From the NCBI RefSeq assembly GCF_905220565.1, contig NC_059406.1, positions 8,256,001-8,320,000 on the forward strand: a stretch of 64,000 bases of DNA, given 5' to 3'. The notes beneath the pieces are model-generated. The model saw only the letters and a list, made by a program, of their open reading frames with translations. It was not told the DNA's origin and made no database searches. Below are positions 1 through 12,033 of the stretch, in pieces; position 1 is the first letter of the stretch, and every line of letters starts with the position of its first letter. The translations under genes were made by a program, and so were the position numbers. Source of the stretch: Melitaea cinxia (lineage: Eukaryota > Arthropoda > Insecta > Lepidoptera > Nymphalidae).

Positions 1-228
1 ACCCATAATCACCACGCTGGGCAGGCGGGTTGGTGACCGCATGACTGACTTTGTAGCATCGAAGACGCTGCTGCCTGTCTTCAGTGTGTGTATTTCAAAG
101 CCAGCACTTAGATGATTATCTCGCCATCGGTCGGCTTTTTAAGTTCCAAGGTGGTAGTAGAACTGTGTTATCCCTTAGTCTTACGACACCCACGGGAAGA
201 GGAGGAGGCTATATCCTTTACTGCCATA
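1..228 (-). repeat. Dispersed repeat 'family B', truncated by window edge
   Basis: Part of a roughly 320 bp repeat seen at least six more times here (4795, 11360, 30953, 37252, 46213, 50808). Shared landmarks are a segment reading ggcgggttggtgacc, the words gacgctgctgcc and gtcggctttttaag, and a cacccacgggaagag block before the ccacacag end. In complete copies the other end carries a tggactgcaataggctg word and a short ATG-type tandem tail, as RTE-type LINEs and the SINEs using their tails do. Family name is inference; the repeat relationship is seen directly. Confidence 0.75.
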
Positions 229-350
229 ACCACACAATAAACATCTGTATGGCCAATACAAATGTTTGTTATGTGCGGGAATCGAATCCGCAACCGCCAG
301 CGCTACATCACAAACCAGTGCTGAGACCGTCATGCCAACGCGTCGGCTTT
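229..350 (-). repeat. SINE head fragment (tRNA-derived) fused to family B repeat
   Basis: Read on the minus strand this holds the tRNA-like head of the SINE found complete at 6573 and 12882, with a B-box-like ggattcgattccc followed by the caaacatttgtattggcc segment. It directly abuts the family B repeat at 1-228, so the two form a junction rather than two full insertions. Confidence 0.7.
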
Positions 351-2480
351 AATAGCTTTGGTAGATACTAGGTATCAAATGCGTACAAAATTGCTTTACG
401 CTTAAACTCACAGCCAACCATAATGTTTGTCTAGCTTGGGTTTGGAATTTTCAAAATTATCCGGCTATTGAGGAAATATCATCTAATTGCTACCCAAGAA
501 ATTTACTTTTATACAATGAAGTAAGTTAGGTTATAAAAGGTTGCGGCAATGGTTGACGTGATTTTCAATATTACTTTAAACAAAGTATTAAAAAATTACG
601 CTTAATAAATTGACGGGAGTTAATTGTAGCTTTGTACGTCTTTGCTACCCGGTATCTACCAAAGCCAATATGGGTTAAGTCAAACTTCAAACTTGGTCAT
701 TGCTTCTATCTATCTTGGGAGCGGAAGTTGAGAAACTTTCAGCCTTTATAAAACGACGAAGGTCTGGCCCTCGCGGGCTCTTAGCTTATTACATTAATTC
801 GTATTTCGTTACAGTTATATTAAAAATATAATATTTCGAACAAAGGTTTCGTGGAAGGTCGAAGTCAATAAGACATAATATTTTTCAATATAAGATATTT
901 TATGCGTCTGCAACACTCTTGTTACGTCTGTGTTGGTAGTATAAGAATTAGGATGTATCTGGGTAGGTTGCGTATCTGGTATATGAGAATAGGCAAATTG
1001 GTATCAAAGCAAAAAAAGAACTCGCAGACGCGAAGTAAGTAAGAGATGGTAACTGTTCCGAGAAATAAAGTTCTGATTTATGAATGCTATTTACTAGGTA
1101 TAGGTTAATCTAAAAGCTATTGAGCTACATACTTTACATAGAAATAAAAAATAACGGTAACCTAAACTATTTGTTTTGTCGTAGCTTTCGAAAAATAAGG
1201 AGGATAGAAGATATATTGGCCTGAGTCCACAATCATTCCCTTGTCATACTACAAGACCCTAAGCTTACCATATAGCCTGAAACAGGTTTTGGCAGATTTT
1301 CACATAACTCACATAACTCACAGGCTTGCCTTACGTCGAAATATTTGTCATCTTCGAGCAAAACAAAATGGTTCCGGGAATTTATGTAAGGTCCAGAGCG
1401 TGCATATGAGAAGTTAAATATGGCGGGTCTTACACACTTCGTAAATTTGTATATTTTTGAAAATATTGGTATTTTATATACAAGATGTCTGGGAAAATAA
1501 AATTAATTCAAATTAAACAAAATAATGTTGAATAAGTTTGATATAACAGTGTGACGGAAAACTTTTAAAAGCCATTCATCAGTATATCTTCAAAGAAATA
1601 GTGACAGGCCATGGTGACGATAATAGTAATAAGAGCAAATGGAACTTGGGTTTCGTGTTAAAAGGGATTAGTGACCGACTGTAACGCCCTCATATACACA
1701 AAAGAACCATATACAATGGAATCTTGCAAAAATGAACCATTTTATCTTTAAATAGGGTTTATTTTTTCATGCTTTGGAAATAAATGTAGTCTTTTGATAT
1801 GGGATTCGGAAATGTTCAAGATAGTTTTGGTCAAGATAGGGTTCGGTCCTTTTACTTGCTTTGATTTACGTATATAGTTTACGTGTACTTATATGTTAAA
1901 GCAACTGTAGCATTAATTTAATGAAGTCCATAGAAGGATAACTTTCTGGACAGGCCTCTCAGACTGTCAACTCAAACTGACGCTACATAAAAAAAATTAA
2001 ATTTGAACATGGTACGACAGAATATGCGACAAAAATGTCAGGTATTACTTTTGTATTTTATATATGTTAAGTGAAATACGTTACGGTATTAGTTGTGACG
2101 TTCAAAATGAAATAAAAAATACTTTGTTGAAAAGATTTTAATCGTAATTTTAAAAACTAGTATTGTATTTGTTTTAATTCAATAATTATAGTTAAAAGTG
2201 GAGCTAGCACTGATTCGTAATGTAGATTCTGCAGAGAAGAATCGGACAGAAACTCTGCAGTTACTTTAAGGAAAACGGGCTTATTATACCGCAAATGTCT
2301 AACTAAGGATGTAATAACGTTTCAAAATATTGAGACTTTGTAAGGATAAGGAAGCTTCCGTGAGGATAGTGGCGCAGTAATGCTAACTTCGCCTCGTTAG
2401 CTCGTATGCACACGACCTTGAGCCTTGCAAGCCGTGTACGGCTTATATATTGAAGCAGTGCAACATCTCTTTATAATTAA
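351..2480. other. No gene recognised; AT-rich unique-looking DNA
   Basis: No long reading frame, splice-bounded coding segment or clear repeat was recognised. Composition is AT-rich throughout, with a slightly less AT-rich patch near 2340-2440. Confidence 0.5.
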
Positions 2481-2765
2481 CTAGCCACCCACCCCGGCTT
2501 CGCACGGATGTAATACGACGTTCACAGCTTTTTTGCCAGCGTTTGCAATGTAAGCGCAAAAAAATGTGATTATTTACGACATCACATTAGAAACCTCTAA
2601 AACTATCAGTATTCTTCTACTATATTCTGCATGTATTATACATATAAACTTTCCTCTGGAACTACTCTATTTACTAAAGAAAACAGCATCAAAATCCGTT
2701 GCGCAGTTTTAAAGATCGAAGCATACAGACAGCGGGAAGCTACTTTGTTTTGTACTATGTAGTAA
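2481..2765 (-). mobile_element. Non-autonomous Helitron-like element
   Basis: On the minus strand the element begins near an expected TC (mutated here) followed by the ctacatagta-acaaagt block and ends in CTAG after a GC-rich segment containing gcgaagccgg, which can form the subterminal hairpin of Helitrons. The same two termini recur at 7373-8046, 8498-9550 and 55746-55943. No Rep/helicase coding is present, so it is non-autonomous. Superfamily call is inference from termini. Confidence 0.65.
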
Positions 2766-3181
2766 TAAGTATATGCGGTAAAATTTTCCTTCCATTTACT
2801 TACCTTGGTAAATAACTTTTTATCATTATTTTTCTAAAGTATTTTTTTTTATTCCAAGCATTATTTTGTTTTTAATAGATTAACATCAAATGTAATATAA
2901 TAAAAATACTTTAAAAACGCTTAAAGATTTATTTTTCACAACCACGAAAATATCGCATATTTTGTAAATGAAAATGTATTTAAAAATAAAATTAAAAAAA
3001 TAGGAATTTGTCGTAATATTTTTTCAAAAAGTGTATATAATATGCTAAGTAGCTTTACATTTTATGTGTTCTAGCTGATATTGTAAAGTAACACAAAATA
3101 GTTTCCTATCCGATTTCGGCACGATTTTGTATATATCTGGTCATTTTCAAATACATATTTAATAGCGTCTATACATAAAAT

Positions 3182-3790
3182 AATTGTGTTTGCTCACAAA
3201 CGAAAAAAAAACCGACTTCAATTACATCGACAAGTAATACAACGTAGATCGACGAAAAAATAGTCAAGCAACTACGCGTTATCAAAGATTACTCAAAAAG
3301 TAGTAATCAGATCTCAATAAAATTTATATGTGACCACATGACAAACATCAGCTTTCGATTAAATTAAAAATTATTAAAATCGGTATACCCAGTAAAAAGT
3401 TATTGAGGATTTTCAAGAAGTTCCCTCGATTTCTCTGGGATCCCATCATCAGATCCTGGTTTCCTTATCATGGTACTAAACTAGGGATATCTCCTTTCCA
3501 ACAAAAACAGAATTATCAATATCGGTACTTCCAGTAGAAAGTTATGCGGTATAATACAACGTAGGTCGACGAAAAACGTCAAGTAAACGCATTATTAGAT
3601 ATAACTCGAAAAGTAGTTGTTAGATCTCAAATAAATTTAAATGGGACCAATTGGCACACACCACCTTTTGATTAACACAAAATTTGTCGAAATCGGTCTA
3701 CCCGCTCAAAAGTTCTGATGTAACATACATTAAAAAAAAAAAATACAGTCGAATTGAGAACCTCCTCCTTTTTTGGAAATCGGTTAAAAA
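3182..3790 (+). mobile_element. Dispersed repeat 'family C', complete copy
   Basis: A 609 bp repeat starting with aattgtgtttgctcac and an A-run then accgacttcaa, and ending with cctccttttttggaaatcgg. The ends are imperfect inverted repeats built on aaccgacttc. Inside, the phrases aatacaacgtagatcgacga and aatcggta(c)acccagtaaaa occur twice, so the element is internally duplicated. Related copies lie at 6994, 17640, 34975, 47623 and 55452. No coding capacity. Transposon class not assigned. Confidence 0.7.
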
Positions 3791-4794
3791 ACTAAGCATA
3801 ATTTCATAAAATTAGTTCTGTAAGATAGACTTCCATTTACAATCACGGTATTTTTTTATGTTTTTAATAAAGCTACATTATCCGTTATTGCTAATTTAAA
3901 TATTTCTTGGGCACAAAAGTCACGTAAAACAAATTTTAAATTGCAAATAACTTTCTTTGAAAGCACTATTAAGCGCCGCATTGCAAAGTCGTTTAGTTTC
4001 AACACCTGTTCAAATATACTGTTATTTTATAAAAACTTTAAATGGTTATGATTTAAGTCAGGCAAATTTTAATCGTTTCCTAAGCAGGAAACTTATTGTA
4101 TAAAATGTTATTCACTACTAAGCTACATTTAGGTATCTCCCGTGGTTTCAAGCGTTTCGACGTTTATGAATATTGATCGACTGTTCTCTCAAATCATCAT
4201 TTTAAGTAGTAAGTGGTATCTAAGGATAGTATAGTTATATAATAGTAAGACAAGTAATAATAACATACATATATACATATATTATAACCTAAATATACAA
4301 CTTACTTAATAAAATAATATTAAATATTTTAACAAATAAAATAAATTATTAATTAATTAATTATTATTTATAGAATTACTGTCGGGTGTACGTTAGTGTC
4401 ATGTCAATGACCGAGTCACCTGAGATTTACAGTTAATTTTCCTATGTCTTCTCATCATTTTTTTTTCTTTCAAATTTGATCTGTACTAACTAATTCTTCA
4501 TTATTTTTCGCGTATAATTTCGGCAATGGTATTCCTCCATGAATCTCTATATGGTAACTAAACGGAAGGATGCCAGTTTAATAGCACGTTGTATACATTT
4601 GTTGTATATGTATATAGATATTATATCGTTTTAGTATACATATAAAACTTACTTAAATTACTTTAATTGAAATGAATGGGTAAAGCAACTTTATAGAAAA
4701 ATACAATCGAATTGAACACCACTTCTTTTTTTGGAAGTCAGTTGAATATTTTTATTAAATAGCATAAATTAATGTAAATGTGTGTAAATGTGCT
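3791..4794. other. No gene recognised; AT-rich with a family C end fragment
   Basis: AT-rich with TA/AT simple sequence around 4260-4370. A fragment at about 4693-4745 matches the right end of family C. Nothing coding was recognised. Confidence 0.5.
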
Positions 4795-5115
4795 GTGTGG
4801 CTACGGCACCAAAGAATATATCCACCCCCTCTCTTCCCATGGGTGTCGTAAGAGGCGACTAAAGGATAACAAGGTTCCACTACCACCTTGGAACTTGGGA
4901 AGCCGACCGATGGCGGAATAGCCATCTAACCGCTGACTTTGAAAAGCACGGATCGAGGACGGGCAGCAGCGTCTTAGGTGCGACAAAGCCAGCCCTGCGG
5001 TCACCAACCCGCCTGCCCACGTTGTGACTGTGGGCATCACACATGAGTTCGCGAATTTTTGGAGGCCTATGTCCCGCAGTGGACTGCAATAGGCTGGAAT
5101 GATGATGATGATGAA
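4795..5115 (+). repeat. Dispersed repeat 'family B', complete copy
   Basis: Runs from gctgtgtggctacggcacc through the block tgtcgtaagaggcgac to gcagtggactgcaataggct and a short (ATG)n tail at about 5099-5115. It is the most complete family B copy in the window. Short open frames on its minus strand are repeat-derived and not a gene. Confidence 0.75.
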
Positions 5116-5131
5116 TGTAAATGTCAACGGT

Positions 5132-5572
5132 TCTATTTATATATTAATACGTGAAGCAAAAACTATGTACCTACCTCTTTTTATGAAAATTACGTGGACG
5201 GATCAATTTGAAATTTTGCACACTTATAATAAATTTATATAGAGAAAAAGTGCAGAATGCTAATATTGTTTTTAATTATGCTTAAAAATACATTTAATCA
5301 ATAAACAACAACATTTCACACTACCATGTATTTGACACAACACGCAAGTTACGATTGTTGCAGCCTAAGTAGTTGCAGTTTAATTATCTTCGTATGAAGT
5401 TAAGTAGGAGGCACACTGATACCGTGGGGTTAGGCTAGTGTAACACGCATATATACTACTTTGTTTATTATTATTATAGAAGTATAGTCTTTCACAACAG
5501 AACCTCAGTCGTGTTCAAACTTATAATTTAAATCAATTATGGTCGAATTTTCGACCACTAGGCGACAACTAA
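5132..5572 (+). mobile_element. Helitron-like repeat 'family F'
   Basis: Starts TCTATTTATATATTAATACG and ends CTAA at 5569-5572, twelve bases after a perfect short palindrome ggtcgaattttcgacc (5541-5556). TC start, subterminal hairpin and CTRR end are the Helitron layout. A second, opposite copy lies at 20072-20456. Non-coding. Confidence 0.5.
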
Positions 5573-5957
5573 TTTCATTAGATAGCCTAATAGAACGTAT
5601 TGCTTAAAATGTCACATATTCAAATCAGAGCTGGTGCGGCCGACTTGTGTGTGGTGTCTTTAAAATTCATCTCACCCTCGGTCAAAAAAATTTTTTCAAG
5701 AAAGATCTTCAGCTTGCAACGAGGCAAGGTAGCCAATTAAAGACATCGGCTTCAGTTCAATAAAGGTAGGGTTGTCAATTAAGAATTTTCTTCTTCATAC
5801 GGAGATAATGGCTTTGTTCAGCAGTGGGGCGTTTTTATGCTGTGTGTTTTGAATATAATAGAGAACATATTATTCCTTTTTCCTAAAACCATAAGGAAAA
5901 TTGTTAATTTCATGTTTTTGCAACAATTATTATAAAGTTTAGTAATCTTATACTATT
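5573..5957. other. No gene recognised
   Basis: AT-rich sequence with no recognised gene or repeat boundary. Confidence 0.4.
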
Positions 5958-6270
5958 AAACGAGCAATTCTTGTATATATATATATATATATATATAGAA
6001 TCTGAATCTCGGAAACGGCTCCAACGATTTTCATAAAATTTAGTATATAGAGGGTTTCGGGGGAGATAAATCTATCTAGCTAGGATTAATTTTCAGAAAA
6101 TGTCGTTTTATCCCTGTTTTTAGGGAGTGAAAAAAATATCGTTAGAATACGAAGATAAATTTCGCATATGTCAAGTTAGTTGCAATAGCTCGGTGGGAAA
6201 TCGTCCGGTCGGGATTAACCGAGAAGATCATGGTTCAAATCCATGTCCCTGATCAATTATTTTTTCTTTT
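5958..6270 (+). repeat. Dispersed repeat 'family G' with (TA)n and tRNA-like segment
   Basis: Begins attcttg plus a TA run (about 5974-5997), followed by ggctccaacgattttcat and a gataaatctatctagctag block. The same start and an inverted version of the block occur at 48113-48310. A tRNA-like stretch follows at about 6186-6262 with the B-box-like ggttcaaatcc, but its acceptor stem does not pair, so it is not a tRNA gene. Confidence 0.5.
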
Positions 6271-6572
6271 TCTTTCTCTAATTGCACTCGTTATTTTTCA
6301 TTTAAATAGGCTGTTCTTATTTTTTATTATTATGTCGGTAAAATCGAAAAATATTATTCATATTTTATCATTATTATTTTTTAATTATTTTTTATTTTAG
6401 ATTTTTTTTTTGTTTCTTTATATTTTTTATTATTGTCGGTAAAAAATAATTATTCATATTTTATAAATATGTAATTCATATTTAAATATGTTTTTCAGAA
6501 GAAAAAAAACACGATTTGTTGGAGCGCCTGTCAGTTTTTGAGAAGCAATTACTCTCAATCTTGTAATTGTGT

Positions 6573-6917
6573 GTGACACGCGTTGGCGCAGCGGTTACGC
6601 CATGGATTATACCTGTTGCGCTGGTGGTTGCGGGTTCGATCCCCGCACGTGACAAACATTTGTATTGGCCATACAAGGTGTTTGCCGTGGTCTGGGTGTT
6701 TGTGCAGTACTTGTGGGTCTCCCCACCGTGCCTGAGAGAGCACGTTAAGCCGTTGGCCCCGGTTGTTATCATATACACCTGATAGCGGTCGTTACTCATA
6801 GTAGGGAAATATATCCGCCAACCCGTATTGGAGCAGCGTGGTGGATTAAGCTCTGATCCTTCTCCTACATGGAGAAAGAGGCCTATGCCCAGTAGTGGGA
6901 TATTACAGGCTGAAGCG
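6573..6917 (+). mobile_element. tRNA-derived SINE, full length with target duplication
   Basis: A 345 bp SINE flanked by a 12 bp direct repeat, ttgtaattgtgt, at 6561-6572 and 6918-6929. The tRNA-like head has an RNA polymerase III A box (tggcgcagcggt, 6584-6595) and B box (ggttcgatccc, 6633-6643). The body continues through caaacatttgtattggcc and gagagcacgttaagccg and ends ttacaggctgaagcg without poly(A). Layout resembles the Metulj-type SINEs of butterflies; that name is inference. Open frames across it are not genes. Confidence 0.9.
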
Positions 6918-7372
6918 TTGTAATTGTGTATTTTGCATCAATTTTTAATTTATCGTTATTTTTTATTTTTATTTTGCGTTAATTAATTATTAATAATTGT
7001 GTTTGCAGGCAAACGAAAAAAAACCGACTTCAATTATATCAACAAATAGTCAAAAAATACGCATTATCAAAGATTACTCCAAAAGTTGTAATCAGATCTC
7101 TATGAAATATACACATGATAAACATCGGCTTTCGATTAAGTTAAAAATCATCAAAATCAGTACACCCAGTATGTTAAGTATTATGTAGTTAATGTAAAGT
7201 TATGCGGTTTTCGAGTGTTTCCCTCGATTTCTCTAGGATTCCATTATCAGATCCTGGTTTCCTCATCATGCTACCACACCAGGGATATCTCCTTTCCACT
7301 AAAAAAAGAATTATCAAAATCTTTTCATAAACGACGAAGTTATCCCCGAACATACATTAAAATATATATATA

Positions 7373-8046
7373 CTAGCGACCCGCTCCGGCTTCACACGGG
7401 TATAAAATATAATTTTAGCCTATGTCATTCACTGAAAAATGATTAAAATCGATTCAGTAGTTTTGATTTATTCATTACTGCCCGTGACCCGCACGCGTTA
7501 ACTTTAGAGTAAAAGCCGGCCGGAACTGCCACAAACGCTACGTATCGAAATTTTTCAATCTATAATATCTTCAAAAATATTCATTTAAATCATATGCTGT
7601 AAAGGGCCATATAGATCTATATTAAATCAAAAATGTATTTACGGTATTTAATTAGATAAGGATTAATGCTGTATTGGTTAAAATCGCTTTGAAAATTAGC
7701 CATTATTTGTCGTAAAAAGTAAATGACAAAAAAATGTTATTGTGGGATATCAATAAGAGATAGACATATACCATAGCGGAGTTTTCTGTAGAACTTTTCA
7801 ATGTATATAATACTTAGTACATTATTTTGATAATTCTCGTAGGGTTCAGGCTGCGTTTGCAATGTAGGCGGAAAAAATGTAATTACGACATCCCATTAGA
7901 AACCTCAAAAATAACAGTATTTAATGATGTTATTATACATATAAACCTTCCTCTTTAATCACTCTATCGTTGCGTAGTTTTAAAGATTTAAGCATACATA
8001 GGGACATAGGGACAGAGAAAGCGACTTTGTTTTATACTATGTATGA
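7373..8046 (-). mobile_element. Non-autonomous Helitron-like element inside family C
   Basis: On the minus strand it ends in CTAG (7373-7376) after the GC-rich hairpin region and begins near 8046 with the catagtataaaacaaagtcg block. Flanking bases are a and t, the A/T dinucleotide expected for Helitron insertion. No coding capacity. Confidence 0.65.
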
Positions 8047-8053
8047 TATATAT

Positions 8054-8307
8054 CGCACCTTCGGTGCAACAAAGTCAAAACAGCTCATTTCTTAATTTTA
8101 CAGGAGAGGACTATTAATATTTTTTTTTCGCTTTTACTTCCTCATTTCTGGATTACTATTTATAGTAGGTTTGAAATCTTTATAAAATTAATAGTTTACT
8201 TTCTTTGCTATAGTTTAAAAATCTTATATTAAATTATCAAAAAGTCCTAATAAAAGACATAACAAAAAAAGTGTCCTGAATTGTGACTTTGTTGCACCGA
8301 AGGTGGG
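8054..8307. mobile_element. Short MITE with 24 bp terminal inverted repeats
   Basis: The left end cgcaccttcggtgcaacaaa and the right end are inverted repeats of about 24 bp with one mismatch. Each tip also folds on itself (cacc-ttc-ggtg). The flanks are TA-rich on both sides, so the target duplication (TA or TATATA) is ambiguous. 254 bp, non-coding. Confidence 0.65.
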
Positions 8308-8444
8308 ATATATATATGTATATTGAGTTTCCTTCAGCCGAATTGAATAACTTCCTCCTTTTTTGAAGTCGGTTAAAAAAGACTTCATCCAAACCGGCAG
8401 CGAATCATTTTAACTCTCTCTTCTATTACTAATCCTTCACGATT

Positions 8445-8485
8445 TACTAAAAATACCGAGCTGGGCTCGGTCACCCAGGTACTAT
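8445..8485. repeat. Short hairpin repeat (accgagc/gctcggt)
   Basis: The block accgagctgggctcggt recurs in inverted orientation at about 47724-47756 beside another family C copy. It is probably a shared end of a further dispersed element. Confidence 0.4.
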
Positions 8486-8497
8486 TTTATAAATGTA

Positions 8498-9550
8498 CTA
8501 GCAGCCCGCCCCGACCTCGCACGTGCAATTCTGATACTAAATATACTACAGAATGTCTTTATATATACAACGTTCACAACTTTTTTGTCATTAGACAATA
8601 CAAACATATTTTCTTTAGAAGTTACAGTTGAAAGAGCGACACATAATTATTATTGTGTATATTATATGTGTTTAATTAAATATATTCACACGTTTGTGTC
8701 AATTTGTACACATACACCGACAAAATATCATTTTCTCTGCCCCTAGGTTGCCTGGAAGAGATTGCTTTCAGCGATAAGGCCGCCCTTTATACCTTATACT
8801 TTGTTAATATTAATCAGATATGTATTATTTCTGTTTTGGTGTACAATAAAGTGTATTGTTATCTTATGTTATATTATAATTGGCCATATGAAAAACACTC
8901 AATGCTTAATCCTAATCCTGCAACGTTGAAAGTTGGCCCTGCGATTTATTAATTGTTTATAAAATTGACTCAGTTTTTGTTTGAACTGACACCTTAAAAC
9001 TATACGTATGATTATAAACAAATTGCGATATATTGGCGTGTGCGTGTAAAAGATATTATAGTATTCGTTCGACAAAAAACAAAAGTTAATGAACAATTAT
9101 CAACAACAAAAGGTATGTACCTATTCTATTCAGCACTTTTTTAAACTTAAATACCTACCCTTACACGATTTTAATATTTGGTTATTGGTATTGGTATTAG
9201 GTTTGATATTAGTAAAAATACTTGCCCTAATAATAAATTGCCTTAACTCTAAATTCAAAATCAAGATCTTAACAGAAGAAATACAATTGATAAATTATGG
9301 TTTTAATTTAATCCTATCCAACCTAATGTACTTATTTAAAGTGCGGTTTATCCAAAAAATTGTTGCGTCGAATGATGATTTGTCTTAAAAAAAAAAAAAG
9401 AATTCACTTTAGTATTTCAATACTCATACAAACCTTCCTCTTGAATCACTCTATCTATAAAAAAAAAACTGCATCGAAATCCATTGCGTAGTTTTAAAGA
9501 TCTAAGCATACAGACAGCGGGAGGCGACTTTGTTTTATACTATGTAATGA
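8498..9550 (-). mobile_element. Helitron-like element carrying a LINE-tail fragment
   Basis: Minus-strand orientation: CTAG at 8498-8501, the other end at 9550 with the same catagtataaaacaaagtcg terminus as the element at 7373-8046. It is 1053 bp, longer than the others because it contains extra sequence, including a LINE-like 3' tail at about 8742-8868. A 99-codon hydrophobic open frame (9089-9388) inside has no recognised domain and is not called as a gene. Confidence 0.6.
8742..8868 (+). repeat. LINE-like 3' tail 'family E'
   Basis: Contains gttgcctggaagagattgc, agcgataaggccgcc and tgtacaataaagtgt, which resembles a LINE 3' end with a polyadenylation signal. The same words occur inverted at 36236-36345, 43728-43831 and 54913-55045. 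Confidence 0.6.
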
Positions 9551-11359
9551 TGTATATAATATTAGTCTTAAGATCGTACACTTATATAATTAATCCCGTA
9601 TTGCACCTCCTTGTCATTATACTATTAAAAATAAAAAAATTAAAACCGGTGGAATAATTCAGTATTTGTTAGTCGTTCTAGAGTATAAAATCGTTTTCGG
9701 AGGCACATAAAGAGACCTCCCAGCCATTTTATGAATTACTGCGATTTGATAAATTGTAGCGAAGAGGTTGCTCATAAATTCTTGTTACAAAATTCAATAA
9801 ACGACTGTTACCTACGGGTTCGAATAGTAATCGATCGATTGGGCACGATCTCAAAGGATAGCTTAAAACAATATTGTAACTTTTCCCATTAAGTTGTGCC
9901 CAAAAAGTTCTAAAGGAGTCACAGCACTATTTTGAAGTAAATATTCTTTACGCTCGCTTGACTTGGGGAGTAAGCTGGTGAATGCATGATGAGAGCGTTA
10001 CGAAATGTGTGATCGTGCAAAGTGAACGGAAGTTGAGAGGGAGATATAAGTTAGTGGAGAAAGAAAGAGACAGAGAGGATTCGTAAGTTTTACTTCAGTC
10101 GTGTGGTCTAAAGCACACTTGTTTTTTTTTTTAAGTTTGCCATTATTCATGATGATATAACTCTTTTACCATTTAATATAATATTATTATTGCGGATGAA
10201 TGAGCAAGAAACCAAGCAAGTAAAATCCTTAAACATTGTGTTGAATAAACTTTGGTGTTACAGCCATAAGAACATTTTATATAAAGCTTCCGTTAAAAAA
10301 ACTCTCGTCGTGTCAGCAAGACATTACTATTTCGTGGCATAAATTGCACGTGCGTGTAAGGGGTTTTTAGCTAGAAGGTGTTTTTTTATGCTCGTTAAAA
10401 TATAACAGTGTTGATTCTTCATTATAACTTACCCTACTTTTATAACCTACAGACCTACTGAGTACTTATGGAGGAGCCGATTATAAAACTTGGCATTTCA
10501 ATTAAAGAAAGGACCGTTCTGGTTTAACTTCAGGTCCATTTATACAATTTGAACTGGAGTCGACGCTTAATAATGAACAAGATATTACGTTATAATTGCA
10601 TTTAGTATTAATTAAAAATAATTATATGTAATTTACTTAAATAAATTAAAAATAAAACTTAGGTCATATTATTTTTATCACAGTACTTGAAATATTTAAA
10701 TTTAAACTTAGGTAAAATTTGCATAAATATTTCAAGCGGCTAAGCTTAGTAGTTAGCTGAATTGTATAAAAATAAGTAATATTTTTTCATATATGTTCAA
10801 AATAATTTAAAATATATATTTTTTAAGCTTTACTTATAATAAAATATCTATAAGAATACTAAAACTTGTCAGAATTATAAAAAATATACATATTGTGGAA
10901 GAATTATGTGAACACCATAAAGGTGTTTTTTTATAAGTCAAGTAAGTATTTGCGCCAATTTTCGCATTATTAAATATAAAGTCTGAAACTTTTATTTCAT
11001 TGACATGTATAAAAGCAAGCGTGAACACAAAAGAGTTTTACCTACTTATAACTTGATGTGGACTAATTCTACGACCACCCTTCGTCATATTTTTTATGTT
11101 ATTCTGGTTTTTATTCACGTGGTTTGCTAGTAACAGGTTAATGAGCTGTTCGCTTTAACGTAAATTCCATACGAATCTCTTAAACACATAACTTCTATTT
11201 TTGTTCTATTATTTTTTTATTATTGATACAAGTAATTGTGTTTTTATGGTCACTAATACTACTTTGAGATGCAAAACCGGATATTTGCTATATTTTCGAT
11301 ATATTTTAGAACACCAACTTCTTCAATTAAATGCATACGAGGTTGTTGCCTGTCCAATG
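9551..11359. other. No gene recognised; AT-rich DNA
   Basis: No splice-bounded coding segment or clear repeat was recognised. Short open frames, such as 10834-11028 on the minus strand, have no recognisable protein features. Confidence 0.5.
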
Positions 11360-11461
11360 GTAGATGGTAGTAGAACTTTGTTATCCCTTAGTCGCCTCTT
11401 ACAACACCCACGGGAAGATATATTCGGGTGGCTATATTCTTTAATGCCGTAATCACACAGC
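11360..11461 (-). repeat. Family B repeat fragment
   Basis: Matches the ttatcccttagtcgcctctt and cacccacgggaaga blocks of family B and ends ccgtaatcacacagc. Confidence 0.7.
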
Positions 11462-11545
11462 ATATGTATATATAGGTCATGTGTAATTGAGCTTAATCCA
11501 GATTTTGAATATAAATGCTTCATTCAAAGGATTTAGAGAAAAGGA

Positions 11546-11581
11546 ATTTAAAACCTCTTAGCAAAATAAGAGGTTTTAAAT
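11546..11581. repeat. Perfect 15 bp hairpin with 6-base loop
   Basis: The arm atttaaaacctctta (11546-11560) is followed by loop gcaaaa and its exact complement (11567-11581). No gene or repeat boundary is adjacent, so its role is unknown. Confidence 0.7.
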
Positions 11582-12033
11582 TTCGATGATCCATAATCTT
11601 TTAAATATAATGTTTTTAATGAGAGGCAGTTAAAAGTTAAGTCTATTTTCGTACTGTAGGTTAAGTACGAAAATTATGAGTTTAAAATGTAGATAACGAA
11701 ATAGTTAACGTAATTACTGAATTAAGCCTACGTGTACTATCCAGCTATTAGCCTTTAAGTTTTAGTACTAAATTTTTGTTTTATAATTATAGTTAAGTAT
11801 TTATATATATAATCGTGTATGTTTCCCATAGTCTTAAAATTTACGTAAAGGCTTTACGAGAATTCAGCAACAGGCGATAGCAAACATAGTATATAAACAC
11901 AATCATGTTTTTCTTAACATAATATTTGTGTGAATTTTACTAATTTTCATCTGTACTAATTTTATAGTAAACTGGGCCTCATACAAGACTTATTGGAGAA
12001 TATTAAGTATAGATGAAGTATACAACACAATAT

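Larger units (their letters stand above)
6994..8380 (+). mobile_element. Family C repeat split by two nested insertions
   Basis: The left part (6994 to about 7368) starts aattgtgtttgc and follows family C through the aatc-gta-acccagta block. The right part (about 8319-8380) gives the family C end cttcctccttttttgaagtc. Between them sit a Helitron-like element (7373-8046) and a short MITE (8054-8307). The order shows family C was there first. Confidence 0.7.

Noticed and set aside
9089..9388. 99-codon hydrophobic open frame
   Set aside because: Lies inside a Helitron-like element, AT-biased Leu/Ile composition, no recognised domain or splice signals.
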